From contig NZ_FOTT01000002.1 of the NCBI RefSeq assembly GCF_900114655.1, forward strand, positions 1 through 64,000: DNA of 64,000 nucleotides, read 5' to 3'. The notes under the pieces were generated by a model. That model saw nothing but the letters and a program-made list of their open reading frames with translations, was not told where the DNA came from and made no database searches. The stretch is from Candidatus Frackibacter sp. WG13 (GTDB taxonomy: Bacteria > Bacillota > Halanaerobiia > Halobacteroidales > Acetohalobiaceae). Positions 44,605 through 53,466 of this stretch are shown piece by piece (within the stretch, counting starts at the first letter, position 1; every line of letters begins with the position of its first letter). Both the position numbers and the translations under genes were made by a program.

Positions 44605-46011
44605 ATGATAAAGCAAATAACTGATAAGGTTTGGAAACTTGCCAAATCAAGAAAACTAGCTATTTGGTTAATAATTATATTAACTTTAGCCTCTACTATT
44701 GGAATATTAGTACCACAGAAAAGATTAGATTCAAAGGAATATCAAGAATGGATGCTTAATAATCCTGGATTAATAAAGATAATTAATACGTTTAAGCTAA
44801 ATCATTTATTCCATTCTCGTTGGTTTATCGGTTTAGGAATTCTCTTTTTAATTAATCTTACTGCTTGTACCATTGAACAGGTAAAATTGGCTATTAGGAG
44901 ATGGAAAAACTTTGAGCAGTTAAATTTTGCAATTAAGGATCTAAATAAAACGAAGGAATATCAAGTTAATAGTAAATTAAGTGATACTAAATTAAAAATG
45001 GAAAATGTATTAAATAAAAAGAGATATAAATTGAATCTTAAAAACGATGGTTTAATTGCTACTAAATATAAATGGGGGTTATGGAGTAGTGTTATCTGTC
45101 ATATTGGCTTAATTATAATTATTATTGCTGCTTTAAGTAGTATGATGTTTAAAATGTATGGATATGATCCGATTGCCGAAGGACAAGTATTTACAGAAAG
45201 ACATGAAGATTATTTTTATATTGAAGAGGCTCCTTTCTTTAATGAAGATCATTTAGGTTTTAAAGCAACAGTGAAAGATCAGAGAATTATATATGATGGT
45301 AATAAGTTTGACAAACTCGAAACTGATTTGGCAATTATCAAGAATGGGCGGATGATAAAAGAGCAGACTGTTCATAAGGGACATCCTTTAATTTATAAAG
45401 GAGTCTATTTTTATTATGATAAGCATGGCTATGTTCCTCTATTTACCTTATTAAATAAAGATAAAGATCCAATTTATCGTTCTTTTACTTTTTTCGATAC
45501 TATAGAAGGTAAGAATGGAGAAGAATTTAATATGGAGTATCAGTTTCCTCAGACTAATCTAAAGATTAAAGCGACCTTTTATCCTGACTTTGCTATTAAA
45601 GATGGTGAATATATTACAAAAACAGAGTTAATAAAGAATCCGGTTGTTGATTTAGAAGTATACAAAAGTGAGAAAAAGATTTATGATGGTTTGTTAAAAC
45701 AAGACAAGCCAATTCAATTAGGAGATAAGACGCTGACTATGGGGGAAGTAAGAGGCTGGACTGGCTTTGTGATCTCACGTGATCCAGGAAACACACCAAT
45801 TTTCATTGGTTTTATAGTTGCTTTAATTGGTATGATTATGATTTATTTGGTGAACCCACGAAGATTGAAAGTAGAGTTTGAAGAAGTAGAAAATGGCACT
45901 AAAATTTATATTTATGGTAAGCAAGATAAATATAAAGCAGATTTTGAATTAAAAATTAAGGGATTAGTTAAAGAATTATACACAGACTGCCACAGACAAG
46001 CCACAGACTAA
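44605..46011 (+). CDS. resB: cytochrome c maturation protein ResB (System II)
   Basis: 468 aa. Three hydrophobic helices near the N-terminus (about 17-35, 70-88, 155-178), a large external domain and a last helix near 395-415 give the ResB/Ccs1 layout. The short motif LIIILTLASTIGILVPQK after helix one is typical. With ResC it forms the haem exporter and ligase that attaches haem to CXXCH cysteines outside the cytoplasmic membrane. Its place after the cytochrome genes fits their heavy haem demand. ATG 44605 after AAGGTGGTGGG; resC follows after 190 bases. Confidence 0.92.
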   Translation: MIKQITDKVWKLAKSRKLAIWLIIILTLASTIGILVPQKRLDSKEYQEWMLNNPGLIKIINTFKLNHLFHSRWFIGLGILFLINLTACTIEQVKLAIRRWKNFEQLNFAIKDLNKTKEYQVNSKLSDTKLKMENVLNKKRYKLNLKNDGLIATKYKWGLWSSVICHIGLIIIIIAALSSMMFKMYGYDPIAEGQVFTERHEDYFYIEEAPFFNEDHLGFKATVKDQRIIYDGNKFDKLETDLAIIKNGRMIKEQTVHKGHPLIYKGVYFYYDKHGYVPLFTLLNKDKDPIYRSFTFFDTIEGKNGEEFNMEYQFPQTNLKIKATFYPDFAIKDGEYITKTELIKNPVVDLEVYKSEKKIYDGLLKQDKPIQLGDKTLTMGEVRGWTGFVISRDPGNTPIFIGFIVALIGMIMIYLVNPRRLKVEFEEVENGTKIYIYGKQDKYKADFELKIKGLVKELYTDCHRQATD

Positions 46012-46201
46012 AGATTAAAGAGGAATAGATTAGATAAAAACAATTATAAAAAATAAATATAATATAAATTTCGTGTTAAAGATTTTATGATCAGTTATAT
46101 ATTAAAGAGTTAGTTTAAAAATAATCAAATGCTTTTATCAAATAATAATTAGAATTGAAAAGTCTTGTGTATAGTCTTGTGTCGAATGAATTTAAATAGA
46201 G

Positions 46202-47044
46202 GTGATTAAAATTTTAAAGCTTGAAATAATCTTATTCTGGATAGCTGTTGGTTTTTATGCCATTAGTACGTTCATGTATGTTACAGCCTTAACATTCAAA
46301 AAAGAAAAGTTCTTTCCCAAAGCTACTCTTTTAGTAAAGATAGGTTTAGTTGTTCATTCTATTGCTTTAATTGCTCGCTGGATTGAAGTAGGCCATGGTC
46401 CTTATATGACTCCTTATGAAGTCTTATCCAGTAATGCTTGGATGTCAACTGTAGCTTTTCTTTTGCTACAATATAGAAATAAAAAATTAAGGGTGCTAGG
46501 AACATTTGTAATGCCGGCTGTCTTTATCATGGTAGGTATTGCTGTAATGTCTTCAGCAGAAGCAGGAAATGTACCAAGTAGCTTTTTACTTTATTGGTTG
46601 ATAGTTCATGTTTTATTTGCTAAGTTAGCATATGGTTCTAGTATGATTTCTGGGGGTTTAGCTGGATTATACTTATACAAAGAGCGAAGTGATAGATTAA
46701 ATAAGAGTAATTATCTATTAGATAAGTTGCCATCGATTGAACAATTAGATGTTCTAAGCTATAAGTTTGGAGCTTTTGCATTTATTATGTTAGGAGTTAT
46801 GATAGCCTCCGGTGCTGTGTGGGCTAATAAAGCTTGGGGGCGTTACTGGGGCTGGGATCCGGTAGAGACATGGGCTTTTATTTCATGGTTGATCTATGCT
46901 TTATACCTCCACTTAAGGGTTATGATAGGTTGGCGTGGTAAGAAGGCAGCTTGGTTAGCGGTATTTTCTTTTCTAATGGTAGTCTTCTCTTATTTTGGGA
47001 TTACATTTATTTACCCTACAGTTCATGAAAACTTAACTGTTTAA
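46202..47044 (+). CDS. resC: cytochrome c maturation protein ResC/CcsA (System II)
   Basis: 280 aa, about eight transmembrane helices, with the haem-handling WWD-type motif WGRYWGWDPVETWAF. It pairs with ResB. The GTG at 46202 lies inside the GAGGTGAT ribosome-binding site, and there is no other ATG, GTG or TTG start nearby in frame. Spacing suggests real initiation at ATT 46211, giving a protein beginning LKLEIILFW. The coordinates given use the GTG. Only one ResBC pair is in the window. Confidence 0.92.
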   Translation: MIKILKLEIILFWIAVGFYAISTFMYVTALTFKKEKFFPKATLLVKIGLVVHSIALIARWIEVGHGPYMTPYEVLSSNAWMSTVAFLLLQYRNKKLRVLGTFVMPAVFIMVGIAVMSSAEAGNVPSSFLLYWLIVHVLFAKLAYGSSMISGGLAGLYLYKERSDRLNKSNYLLDKLPSIEQLDVLSYKFGAFAFIMLGVMIASGAVWANKAWGRYWGWDPVETWAFISWLIYALYLHLRVMIGWRGKKAAWLAVFSFLMVVFSYFGITFIYPTVHENLTV

Positions 47045-47117
47045 ACAAGGAAATAGCAGGAATTATGTAGAAGATATTAATGATGAAATGAAATTTTGTA
47101 ATTATAGGAGAGATAAT

Positions 47118-48554
47118 ATGGTAGAAAAGATACTGTTATTAACACCGCCTTATCATACTGAAATTATAGAGATTACTGGTAAGTGGCCACCCTCAAGTCT
47201 AGCATATTTGGCAGGAGAAATTAGAAAGGCTAATTTTGAAGTAGAAATATATGACATAATGACTAAGGATATAGGATTAGAAGAAATCAAAGGCTATATA
47301 GAAGAGTATTCACCGGATGTAGTAATGATTGGCGCCTTTACTGCTACGATTAATGCAGCGATAGATACTTTAGCTAAGGTAAAGGAAGTAGATAATCAGA
47401 TAGTAACTTGTTTAGGTGGAGTTCATCCTACTTTCTGTTATGATGAAGTCTTAAACGAAAATCAAGAAGCGATTGATTATATAATTAGAGGAGAAGGAGA
47501 AATTACTGCTAGAGAGCTTGTGGTAGCTTTAAGAGATGGTGCAGATACTTCAGAAGTAAATGGACTAGCCTATTATCAAGATGAAGAGATTATAATTACT
47601 CCTAAACGAGAGTTGATTGCTGATTTAGACTCATTAGATCCAGCTTGGGATCTCTTTGATTGGGAAGAGTACTATTATAAAATTACCGAATCTAGATTAG
47701 CGGTTATTAGTTCATCCCGAGGTTGTGATCATACTTGCAGTTTTTGCTCACAGCATAAATTCTGGGAGGAGAAGTATCGGGCACGAAGCCCAGAGAACTT
47801 AGTAGAAGAAATAAAATATTTACAGCAAGAGTTTGGTGTAGAAATGTGTATGTTTGGTGATGAGTATCCTACCAAGGACCGAGAAAGGTGGGAGAGGATA
47901 CTCAATTTATTAATTGAAAAGGACTTAGGCATGTATTTCACTATGGAAACAAGGGTTTCTGATATAATTCGGGATAAAGATATCTTAGATAAATATCGTG
48001 AAGCTGGTTTTGTCCATATTTATGTAGGAATAGAGTCTACTAAAGAAGAATTATTAGAGCAGTTTAATAAAGAGATTACTACTGATGAATCGAAAGAGGC
48101 ATTAAGATTATTAAATGACGTAGGAATTATAACGGAATGTTCATTTATCTTAGGTGATATAAAGGAGACTAAGGAGTCGATTCAACATACAGTAGAGTTA
48201 GCTTTAGAATATAATCCTGATTTAGCTCACTTTTTATTATTAACACCGTGGCCTTATGCTGATATATATGATGAAGTGGCTGATTACGTAGTAGAAGAGG
48301 ACTATTCTAAATATCATTTGGTTCATCCAATTATTGAACCAAATGATATGAGCAGAGATGAACTATTAGAAGAAGTGTATAACTGTTTTAAAACTTTTTA
48401 TATGCAGAAAATGAAGGATTATTTACAGATGGAAGATTCTTTTAAGAAAAAATATATGATGCGCTCGATTAAAATATTATTAGAAGACTCGTTTTTGACG
48501 GAGAAATTAGGAGTGGCTAATATGTCTAAGATGATGAAAATGATGAATTTATAG
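47118..48554 (+). CDS. B12-binding-domain radical SAM protein, function unknown
   Basis: 478 aa from ATG 47118 (after TAGGAGAG; an upstream ATG at 47088 lacks a site). Residues 1-140 form a B12-binding Rossmann domain (KILLLTPPYHTE, GGVHPTF, IRGEGE). The radical SAM core has Cys203, Cys207 and Cys210 in CDHTCSFC, then FGDEYP. The layout matches the BchE/magnesium-protoporphyrin cyclase-like group, which covers many reactions including methylations and tetrapyrrole chemistry. It lies 73 bases after resC and may belong to that unit, so a haem- or lipid-related role is possible but unproved. A terminator follows. Confidence 0.88.
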   Translation: MVEKILLLTPPYHTEIIEITGKWPPSSLAYLAGEIRKANFEVEIYDIMTKDIGLEEIKGYIEEYSPDVVMIGAFTATINAAIDTLAKVKEVDNQIVTCLGGVHPTFCYDEVLNENQEAIDYIIRGEGEITARELVVALRDGADTSEVNGLAYYQDEEIIITPKRELIADLDSLDPAWDLFDWEEYYYKITESRLAVISSSRGCDHTCSFCSQHKFWEEKYRARSPENLVEEIKYLQQEFGVEMCMFGDEYPTKDRERWERILNLLIEKDLGMYFTMETRVSDIIRDKDILDKYREAGFVHIYVGIESTKEELLEQFNKEITTDESKEALRLLNDVGIITECSFILGDIKETKESIQHTVELALEYNPDLAHFLLLTPWPYADIYDEVADYVVEEDYSKYHLVHPIIEPNDMSRDELLEEVYNCFKTFYMQKMKDYLQMEDSFKKKYMMRSIKILLEDSFLTEKLGVANMSKMMKMMNL

Positions 48555-48560
48555 AAGAAG

Positions 48561-48589
48561 CAGGTTAATTAAAATTAGCTTGTTTTTTT
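48561..48589 (+). terminator. terminator after the radical SAM gene
   Basis: CAGGTTAATT pairs with AATTAGCTTG (two G-U pairs), followed by a T7 run. Confidence 0.85.
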
Positions 48590-48646
48590 GTTGTTAAACA
48601 TATTATCTTGGAAATATAAGGAGAAATATAATTTAATTTTAAAGTA

Positions 48647-48710
48647 AAAAGAAACAGCCACCATAAGGCCTCTGGACGCTTAGGCCGCTGGGTTCTAGGC
48701 TGTTTCTTTT
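48647..48710 (-). terminator. complex hairpin terminator after the minus-strand cytochrome
   Basis: AAAAGAAACAGCC (48647-48659) pairs with GGCTGTTTCTTTT (48698-48710), with an inner GGCC/GGCC stem. It starts three bases past the cytochrome stop codon. The loop CTGGACGCTTAGG resembles the loop of the hairpin at 63725. Confidence 0.75.
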
Positions 48711-48712
48711 GG

Positions 48713-49432
48713 TTATTTAATATGACAAGTAGTACAAAGTTGACTATTTGTGTTTGGTTTAATTAAGAATGGTTCATACTGTGGATCATGAACGTTATGG
48801 CAAGAAGTACATTCTAACTTACCATTACTTAGCATATCATCAGCAATTGTACCAGTTATTCCACTGGAAGCAGATGGGTCTCTTAATTCACCGTCAGCTG
48901 TAGCTAATGCGCTATCATAAGTGAATGATACTGGATGGTCATTACTCAAATCTTGACTTAAAAATGCTTCGGTTACTCCTAAATCTTTATTATTATGACA
49001 ACTATTACAACTATCATTAGTTGTGTCAGTACTCATTCTTTTATGTTCACTTGCTTGTGTATAGTCTGCTGGTTTATTTAAAACAGAGTCAACAGCGATT
49101 GTACCATCATGACAACTTAAACAGAGTAAAGATTGAGTGCTAATTGAAGTAGTAGAACTATCTAAGGTATTACTATCATAAACTGTATAGGCATTAGCTG
49201 ATGGTAAAGGACGATTCCACAAGGGACCATCAGAACTACTATTATGTGGAACATGACAATAAGCACAAGGAGATTTATAATCGTTGAATTTTACTCCAGC
49301 GTGTTTATATTGATTCCAACTAGCAGTTAAATCATGTTTAGAATTCTGAATTGTACCAGCTTGAACCGTAAAATTTATTGCTAATAATAATCCTATAACT
49401 ATTACTAGTGTTTTAGGTTCCATTTTAACCAT
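48713..49432 (-). CDS. pentahaem cytochrome c (minus-strand pair, distal)
   Basis: 239 aa from ATG 49432, which follows AAAGGAGGG; the upstream in-frame ATG (49456) overlaps that site. Signal peptide (ending FTVQA), then haem motifs CAYCH, CLSCH, CNSCH, CTSCH and CTTCH. It is strongly similar along its length to the protein at 49595-50320 (shared NRPLPSANAY and LECTSCH segments), so the two are a tandem duplicate. It is probably transcribed from the riboswitch-controlled promoter upstream of that gene, 162 bases away. Confidence 0.91.
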   Translation of the reverse strand: MVKMEPKTLVIVIGLLLAINFTVQAGTIQNSKHDLTASWNQYKHAGVKFNDYKSPCAYCHVPHNSSSDGPLWNRPLPSANAYTVYDSNTLDSSTTSISTQSLLCLSCHDGTIAVDSVLNKPADYTQASEHKRMSTDTTNDSCNSCHNNKDLGVTEAFLSQDLSNDHPVSFTYDSALATADGELRDPSASSGITGTIADDMLSNGKLECTSCHNVHDPQYEPFLIKPNTNSQLCTTCHIK

Positions 49433-49594
49433 ATAATTTCCCTCCTTTCTATTCAAATTAAATAGTTTGACTTGTTAGTAATTAAAGAGTCATATTGTTT
49501 AGTTTAGAGGTGATTAGTGTTAAAACATTAACTATGTATATTTCTATAAAATAAATTAGTTACCTTCGATGTTATAGCAAAAGAGGAAAAAAGA

Positions 49595-50320
49595 TTATTT
49601 GTCATGACAAGTTACACATAAATTCTGCCCTTCTTTAATTAAGAAGTTACCATATTGCGGGTCATGGACATCATGACAAGAAGTACATTCCAATTGACCA
49701 TTGCTTAACATATCATTTGCAATACTTCCACCTAGTCCGCTAGGAGCAGAAGGATCTTTCAAACCACCATCAGCAGTAGCTAAAGTGCTATCATATGTAA
49801 AAGAAACTGGATGGTCATTACTTAGGTCTTGTGAAAGAAAACTACCTAATTTACGACCAATTCCTCCATAATGGCAGTTACCACAGTTTTCAGAAGTTCG
49901 CTGAGCTCGCATGTGGTCTCCATAATTTGATATTTTTTCCCATGGAGAATTAAGTAGTGTGTCAACAGCGATTGTACCATCATGACAACTTAAACAGAGC
50001 AAAGACTTAGTATTAATTGAAGCAGTAGAACTGTCTAAGGTTTCACTATCATATAAGTTATAAGCATTAGCTGATGGTAAAGGGCGATTCCAAAGTGGTC
50101 CTCCATTTTGATTACTATTGTGGGGGATATGACAATAAACACACACTTGCTCATAGTCTTCAATAACAAAAAAGGTTTCTGAATGGGATCCTTTCTTACT
50201 TAAAGCTGATAAGTCATGTCTAGAACCTACAATTGTTCCAGCTTGACTTAAAGAACTAGTAGCAAGCATAAAAACCATTATAGTTAATATTAAGTATATA
50301 CTTTTTTTGATTTTCATCAT
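49595..50320 (-). CDS. pentahaem cytochrome c (minus-strand pair, riboswitch-proximal)
   Basis: 241 aa with a signal peptide (ending SLSQAG) and five haem motifs: CVYCH, CLSCH, CGNCH, CTSCH, CVTCH. The first two haems are separated by the NRPLPSANAY segment also present in its tandem copy. The ribosome-binding site AGGAGGTAAA precedes two ATGs, 50320 and 50317. Upstream on the same strand lie c-di-GMP-II riboswitch copy B and its terminator, so this pair is predicted to answer to c-di-GMP together with the operon at 35761. Likely periplasmic electron carrier. Confidence 0.92.
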   Translation of the reverse strand: MMKIKKSIYLILTIMVFMLATSSLSQAGTIVGSRHDLSALSKKGSHSETFFVIEDYEQVCVYCHIPHNSNQNGGPLWNRPLPSANAYNLYDSETLDSSTASINTKSLLCLSCHDGTIAVDTLLNSPWEKISNYGDHMRAQRTSENCGNCHYGGIGRKLGSFLSQDLSNDHPVSFTYDSTLATADGGLKDPSAPSGLGGSIANDMLSNGQLECTSCHDVHDPQYGNFLIKEGQNLCVTCHDK

Positions 50321-50430
50321 TTTACCTCCTTTCCATATTATGTGTTATGATAGTGATTATATCTATAAGAATAATTATGACCTTATACCTATAACATTAT
50401 TTATAAAATAAGGTTAAAAATTACACATAA

Positions 50431-50479
50431 TAAAATAAAAATACCCAACATTCTTTCAATATTAATGAGAAAGTTGGGT
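50431..50479 (-). terminator. riboswitch-controlled terminator (copy B)
   Basis: On the minus strand ACCCAACTTTC pairs with GAAAG-AAT-GTTGGGT, followed by ATTTTTATTTTA. As in copy A, the 5' arm overlaps the last bases of the aptamer. Confidence 0.78.
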
Positions 50480-50542
50480 GGGTTCACTACTTGCTCCCTA
50501 TAATCAAAGTGACCAAATTGCAGATTATAGTTCATCGCTTCC
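50476..50542 (-). ncRNA. c-di-GMP-II riboswitch aptamer (copy B)
   Basis: Read on the minus strand, the segment GGAAGCGAUGA through AACCCACCC follows copy A almost base for base, and the same c-di-GMP-II reference aptamer. CUAUAAUC/GAUUAUAG replaces UAUGGUCU/AGACUGUA, a compensated change that supports the paired structure; UCACU/AGUGA is kept. It precedes the minus-strand pentahaem pair. Two such switches in front of cytochrome genes, 15 kb apart and in opposite orientation, are unlikely to be chance. Confidence 0.9.
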
Positions 50543-50873
50543 ATGATTCAATATTTATTTTATAAAATAAATCACAAATTTAAAATACTAGTACTTACTT
50601 TGTAGAACTCATATGTAATTAATTCTATATTTTAAATAAAATACCTTCTTTATTATGAACTTTTTATGACTTTTATCATAGCTAAATTAAATATTAGTGC
50701 AAATATAATACATGTTATAATATTTATACTTCTTCTAAAGATAAATATTGTCTTTAGACAAGGGTTTCAATAATTATGCTGGAAATAATAAATATAGTGA
50801 ATAGTTAATATATGATAAAGATAATGTACAGATTAAAATCAAGGATTAATTTACAAATGAAAGGAGTAAGCTA
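50543..50873. promoter_or_regulatory. divergent intergenic region riboswitch B / PocR kinase
   Basis: No gene is seen. CTAAAGAT-N7-GTCTTTAG (50736-50758) and the overlapping TTGTCT-TT-AGACAA (50749-50762) are inverted repeats that could be an operator for the two-component system encoded next. Promoters for both directions must lie here but I could not define them. Confidence 0.4.
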
Positions 50874-52139
50874 ATGCCATCATTCTTAGAAATCGATAAA
50901 GAATTACATTTAACCGATTTAATAGATATTGAAATCTTACAACAGATTCAGGATAGATTTGCTGAGGCTACTGATTTAGCGGCTATTATTATCGATGACC
51001 AAGGTGAACCTGTAACTAAGCCAAGTAAGTTTTCTGACCTATGTAGCTTGATTCGTTCTACAGACAAAGGGAGAAGTGCTTGTTTTAAGTATTCGTTTCC
51101 TATTGATAAGCTAAAGGAAGATAAGAAGCTTTCGGTCTATCACTGTCATATGGGATTTATAGATCTCATAGCTCCTATTGTAGTAGCCGATGAATGTTTT
51201 GGAGCAGTAAAGTGTGGACAGATTCTGCCACAACAACCAGATCAAGAAATGATTAAGAAGGTTGAGACTAAGTTAAGTAAATTAGGTATTGAAGAAGCAG
51301 AAGTTGAAAACTTAATAGAAAAGATGAAGCAGATCCCTAAACCTAAGATTAATGCTGCGGCTGATTTGCTATACCTTTTAGCTAATTACATAGTAGAGAT
51401 GGGAGCTACTACTTTAATTCAAAAGCAGTTACATTTTAAGAATTATCAATTAATGCAAGAGATTAATAGTCGTATGGAAGTAGAGAAGAATTTACAGCAA
51501 GCAGAGTTAAAAGCTTTACAATCACAGATGAATCCTCATTTTTTATTTAATAGTTTAAACATTATTGCTAGACTGGCTTATTTAGAAGGTGCAGATGAGA
51601 CTAAAGATATGGTGCATGCTCTTTCTGATCTTCTTCGTTATAGTCTGCGAAAAGAAGAAATAGTGACTTTAAATGAAGAACTAAGTTATATTCAGGATTA
51701 TATAAAGATTCAAAAGGCTAGGTTTGCAGAAAAGATTGAATTTATAATCGATGTTGATGAGGATCTATTAAAGTATAAGATTCCTTTTATGAGTCTACAG
51801 CCTTTAGTTGAAAATGCAATTATTCATGGTTTAGAGCCTCGAGGAGAGGAAGGAGTAATTAAGATCGTAAGTGATGAAGATGAAGATAGATTAATCATTA
51901 AGATTATTGATAATGGAGTTGGAATTCCAAAAGAGAAAATTAGAGAGATCATTGAAGCACGAGAAAGAAAAGTAACAGAGACACATACCTCAGGAGTAGG
52001 GATCAATAATGTTCATCAACGTTTGCGTCATTATTATGGTTCGAAATATGGAGTAGAGATTGATAGTACGCTTGGTGAAGGTACAGAGGTTAGAATCTAT
52101 TTTCCAAAGTTAGAATTTGGGAGTGATGATGATGTATAA
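50874..52139 (+). CDS. PocR-domain sensor histidine kinase (LytS/YesM type)
   Basis: 421 aa, no transmembrane helix, so a cytoplasmic sensor. Residues about 10-175 form a PocR-type ligand-binding domain (LTDLIDIEILQQIQDRF; cysteines in SACFKY, YHCHMGF and AVKCGQI). After a coiled coil comes a LytS/YesM-type kinase domain with the phospho-acceptor His222 in SQMNPHFLFNSLN and an ATPase domain with DNGVGIP. PocR domains sense small hydrocarbon derivatives in known cases; the ligand here is unknown. Its stop overlaps the response regulator start, so the two act as a pair. Confidence 0.9.
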   Translation: MPSFLEIDKELHLTDLIDIEILQQIQDRFAEATDLAAIIIDDQGEPVTKPSKFSDLCSLIRSTDKGRSACFKYSFPIDKLKEDKKLSVYHCHMGFIDLIAPIVVADECFGAVKCGQILPQQPDQEMIKKVETKLSKLGIEEAEVENLIEKMKQIPKPKINAAADLLYLLANYIVEMGATTLIQKQLHFKNYQLMQEINSRMEVEKNLQQAELKALQSQMNPHFLFNSLNIIARLAYLEGADETKDMVHALSDLLRYSLRKEEIVTLNEELSYIQDYIKIQKARFAEKIEFIIDVDEDLLKYKIPFMSLQPLVENAIIHGLEPRGEEGVIKIVSDEDEDRLIIKIIDNGVGIPKEKIREIIEARERKVTETHTSGVGINNVHQRLRHYYGSKYGVEIDSTLGEGTEVRIYFPKLEFGSDDDV

Positions 52140-53226
52140 GGCATTAGTTGTTGATGATGAACAGTTAGAACGTAGGGTGATGAAGAAGATAATTACTGAT
52201 GAAGTACAGGAAGTAAGATTAGTTGGGGAAGCGGAGAATGGGAATGAAGCACTAATAGTAGCTGAGGCTGAGAGACCAGATATTATACTAATGGATATTA
52301 AGATGCCAAAAGTAGATGGGCTAGAAGCAACCAAAGAGATAGCGAAGTTATACCCTAGTATTAAGATCATAATCATAACTGCTTATAATGAGTTTGACTA
52401 TGCACAGCGAGCCTTGAAATACGGAGCAGTAGACTATCTATTAAAGCCGGTTAAACCAGAAAAGATTATTGAGGTCTTAGATGAATTGATAACTAAGATT
52501 GAAGAAGAAAGGCTTTATAACCAACTGGTAAAACAAGGTCATGATAATCTTGAGGAGAGTGCCCAATTTCATCAAAAAGTCTTTGCTAAGGAAAAGAAGT
52601 TATATGAATTAGTAAAAGAGGGAGAAGTTAAAGAAATCGGTTCTTTTGTTGACCAGCTGTTAGATGAGATTCAGCAGGATGATTATGAATTAGTCAAAGT
52701 TAAAATTAGAATTATTGAGTTTTTAGTTTCGTTATCTAGAACCATAAATCAAGAAGCAGAAATAGAGATCTGTCACTTTTACTTTGAAGAACTAATAAGT
52801 GAATCAGCAGAGATTAATTCTATGAATCAATTCGCTAGTTGGGTAAAAAATAAATTAAAGATAGTAGTCGATAAAGTAACGAAGGCTTATGATGAAATAG
52901 AAGATGATATAATTAAACAAGCTACTAATTATATTAATAGAAATTATGACCAAGACCTAACTTTAGAGAGAGTAGCTAAAGCTGTTCATCTTAACCCTTC
53001 CTATTTAAGTCATACTTTCAAAGAAGAAACCGGGAGCAACTTTACTGACTATTTAACAAAAATTAGATTAAAAAAAGCCCAGGAATTGCTTAAAACTTCT
53101 AAGTCTAAAATTACAGAAATTGCCCATCAAGTAGGTTATCAAAACTCTAACTATTTTAGTCAAGTATTCAAAAAAGAGTTTGGACTAACACCAACTCAAT
53201 ATAGGAAAGAGAAACGTAATTTTTAA
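52132..53226 (+). CDS. YesN/AraC-type response regulator
   Basis: About 364 aa: a receiver domain with phospho-acceptor Asp55 in IILMDIKMP and the Lys of LLKPVKP, a helical linker, and a C-terminal AraC-type double helix-turn-helix (LERVAKAVHLNPSYLSHTFK, then YFSQVFKKEFGLTP). ATG 52132 begins the usual MYKALVVDDE; ATGs at 52126 and 52129 are also in frame. It overlaps the kinase gene by eight bases. The target is unknown; the divergent cytochrome genes are candidates by position only. Confidence 0.91.
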   Translation: MYKALVVDDEQLERRVMKKIITDEVQEVRLVGEAENGNEALIVAEAERPDIILMDIKMPKVDGLEATKEIAKLYPSIKIIIITAYNEFDYAQRALKYGAVDYLLKPVKPEKIIEVLDELITKIEEERLYNQLVKQGHDNLEESAQFHQKVFAKEKKLYELVKEGEVKEIGSFVDQLLDEIQQDDYELVKVKIRIIEFLVSLSRTINQEAEIEICHFYFEELISESAEINSMNQFASWVKNKLKIVVDKVTKAYDEIEDDIIKQATNYINRNYDQDLTLERVAKAVHLNPSYLSHTFKEETGSNFTDYLTKIRLKKAQELLKTSKSKITEIAHQVGYQNSNYFSQVFKKEFGLTPTQYRKEKRNF

Positions 53227-53254
53227 GAGGCCCTTAAAATAGGGTCTCTTTTTT
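53226..53254 (+). terminator. terminator after the response regulator
   Basis: AGAGGCCCT pairs with AGGGTCTCT (one G-U pair) around TAAAAT, ending in a T6 run. Confidence 0.85.
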
Positions 53255-53274
53255 AATTACATACCATTTATTCT

Positions 53275-53398
53275 AGCCAACATATTTCCGAAACGACTCT
53301 TAAAAACAGTTTGGAGCCATGGAGGGCGGAAAACTGTTTTTCGACAGTGAGCGGAGCACGATGCGGAGCGAATGACAAGTGGAGGATATGTGTTGGCT
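53275..53398. repeat. dispersed structured intergenic element, copy 2
   Basis: It aligns end to end with copy 1 at 24591: shared blocks include CGACTCTTAAAA, TGGAGCCATGGA, GGGCGG / GGCGGG, AGTGA and GATGCGGA-like segments. The ends AGCCAACATATTTCC and GGATATGTGTTGGCT are again complementary, though the base sequence differs from copy 1. The inner stem is AAAACAGTTT / AAAACTGTTTT. It lies between a terminator and rfbC, with no open frame. Confidence 0.75.
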
Positions 53399-53466
53399 TA
53401 TCTTTATTCCTCCGAATAGTATATAAACCAAATGAATAGATAAAGTAGTAGGAGGTGGCAAACTCT

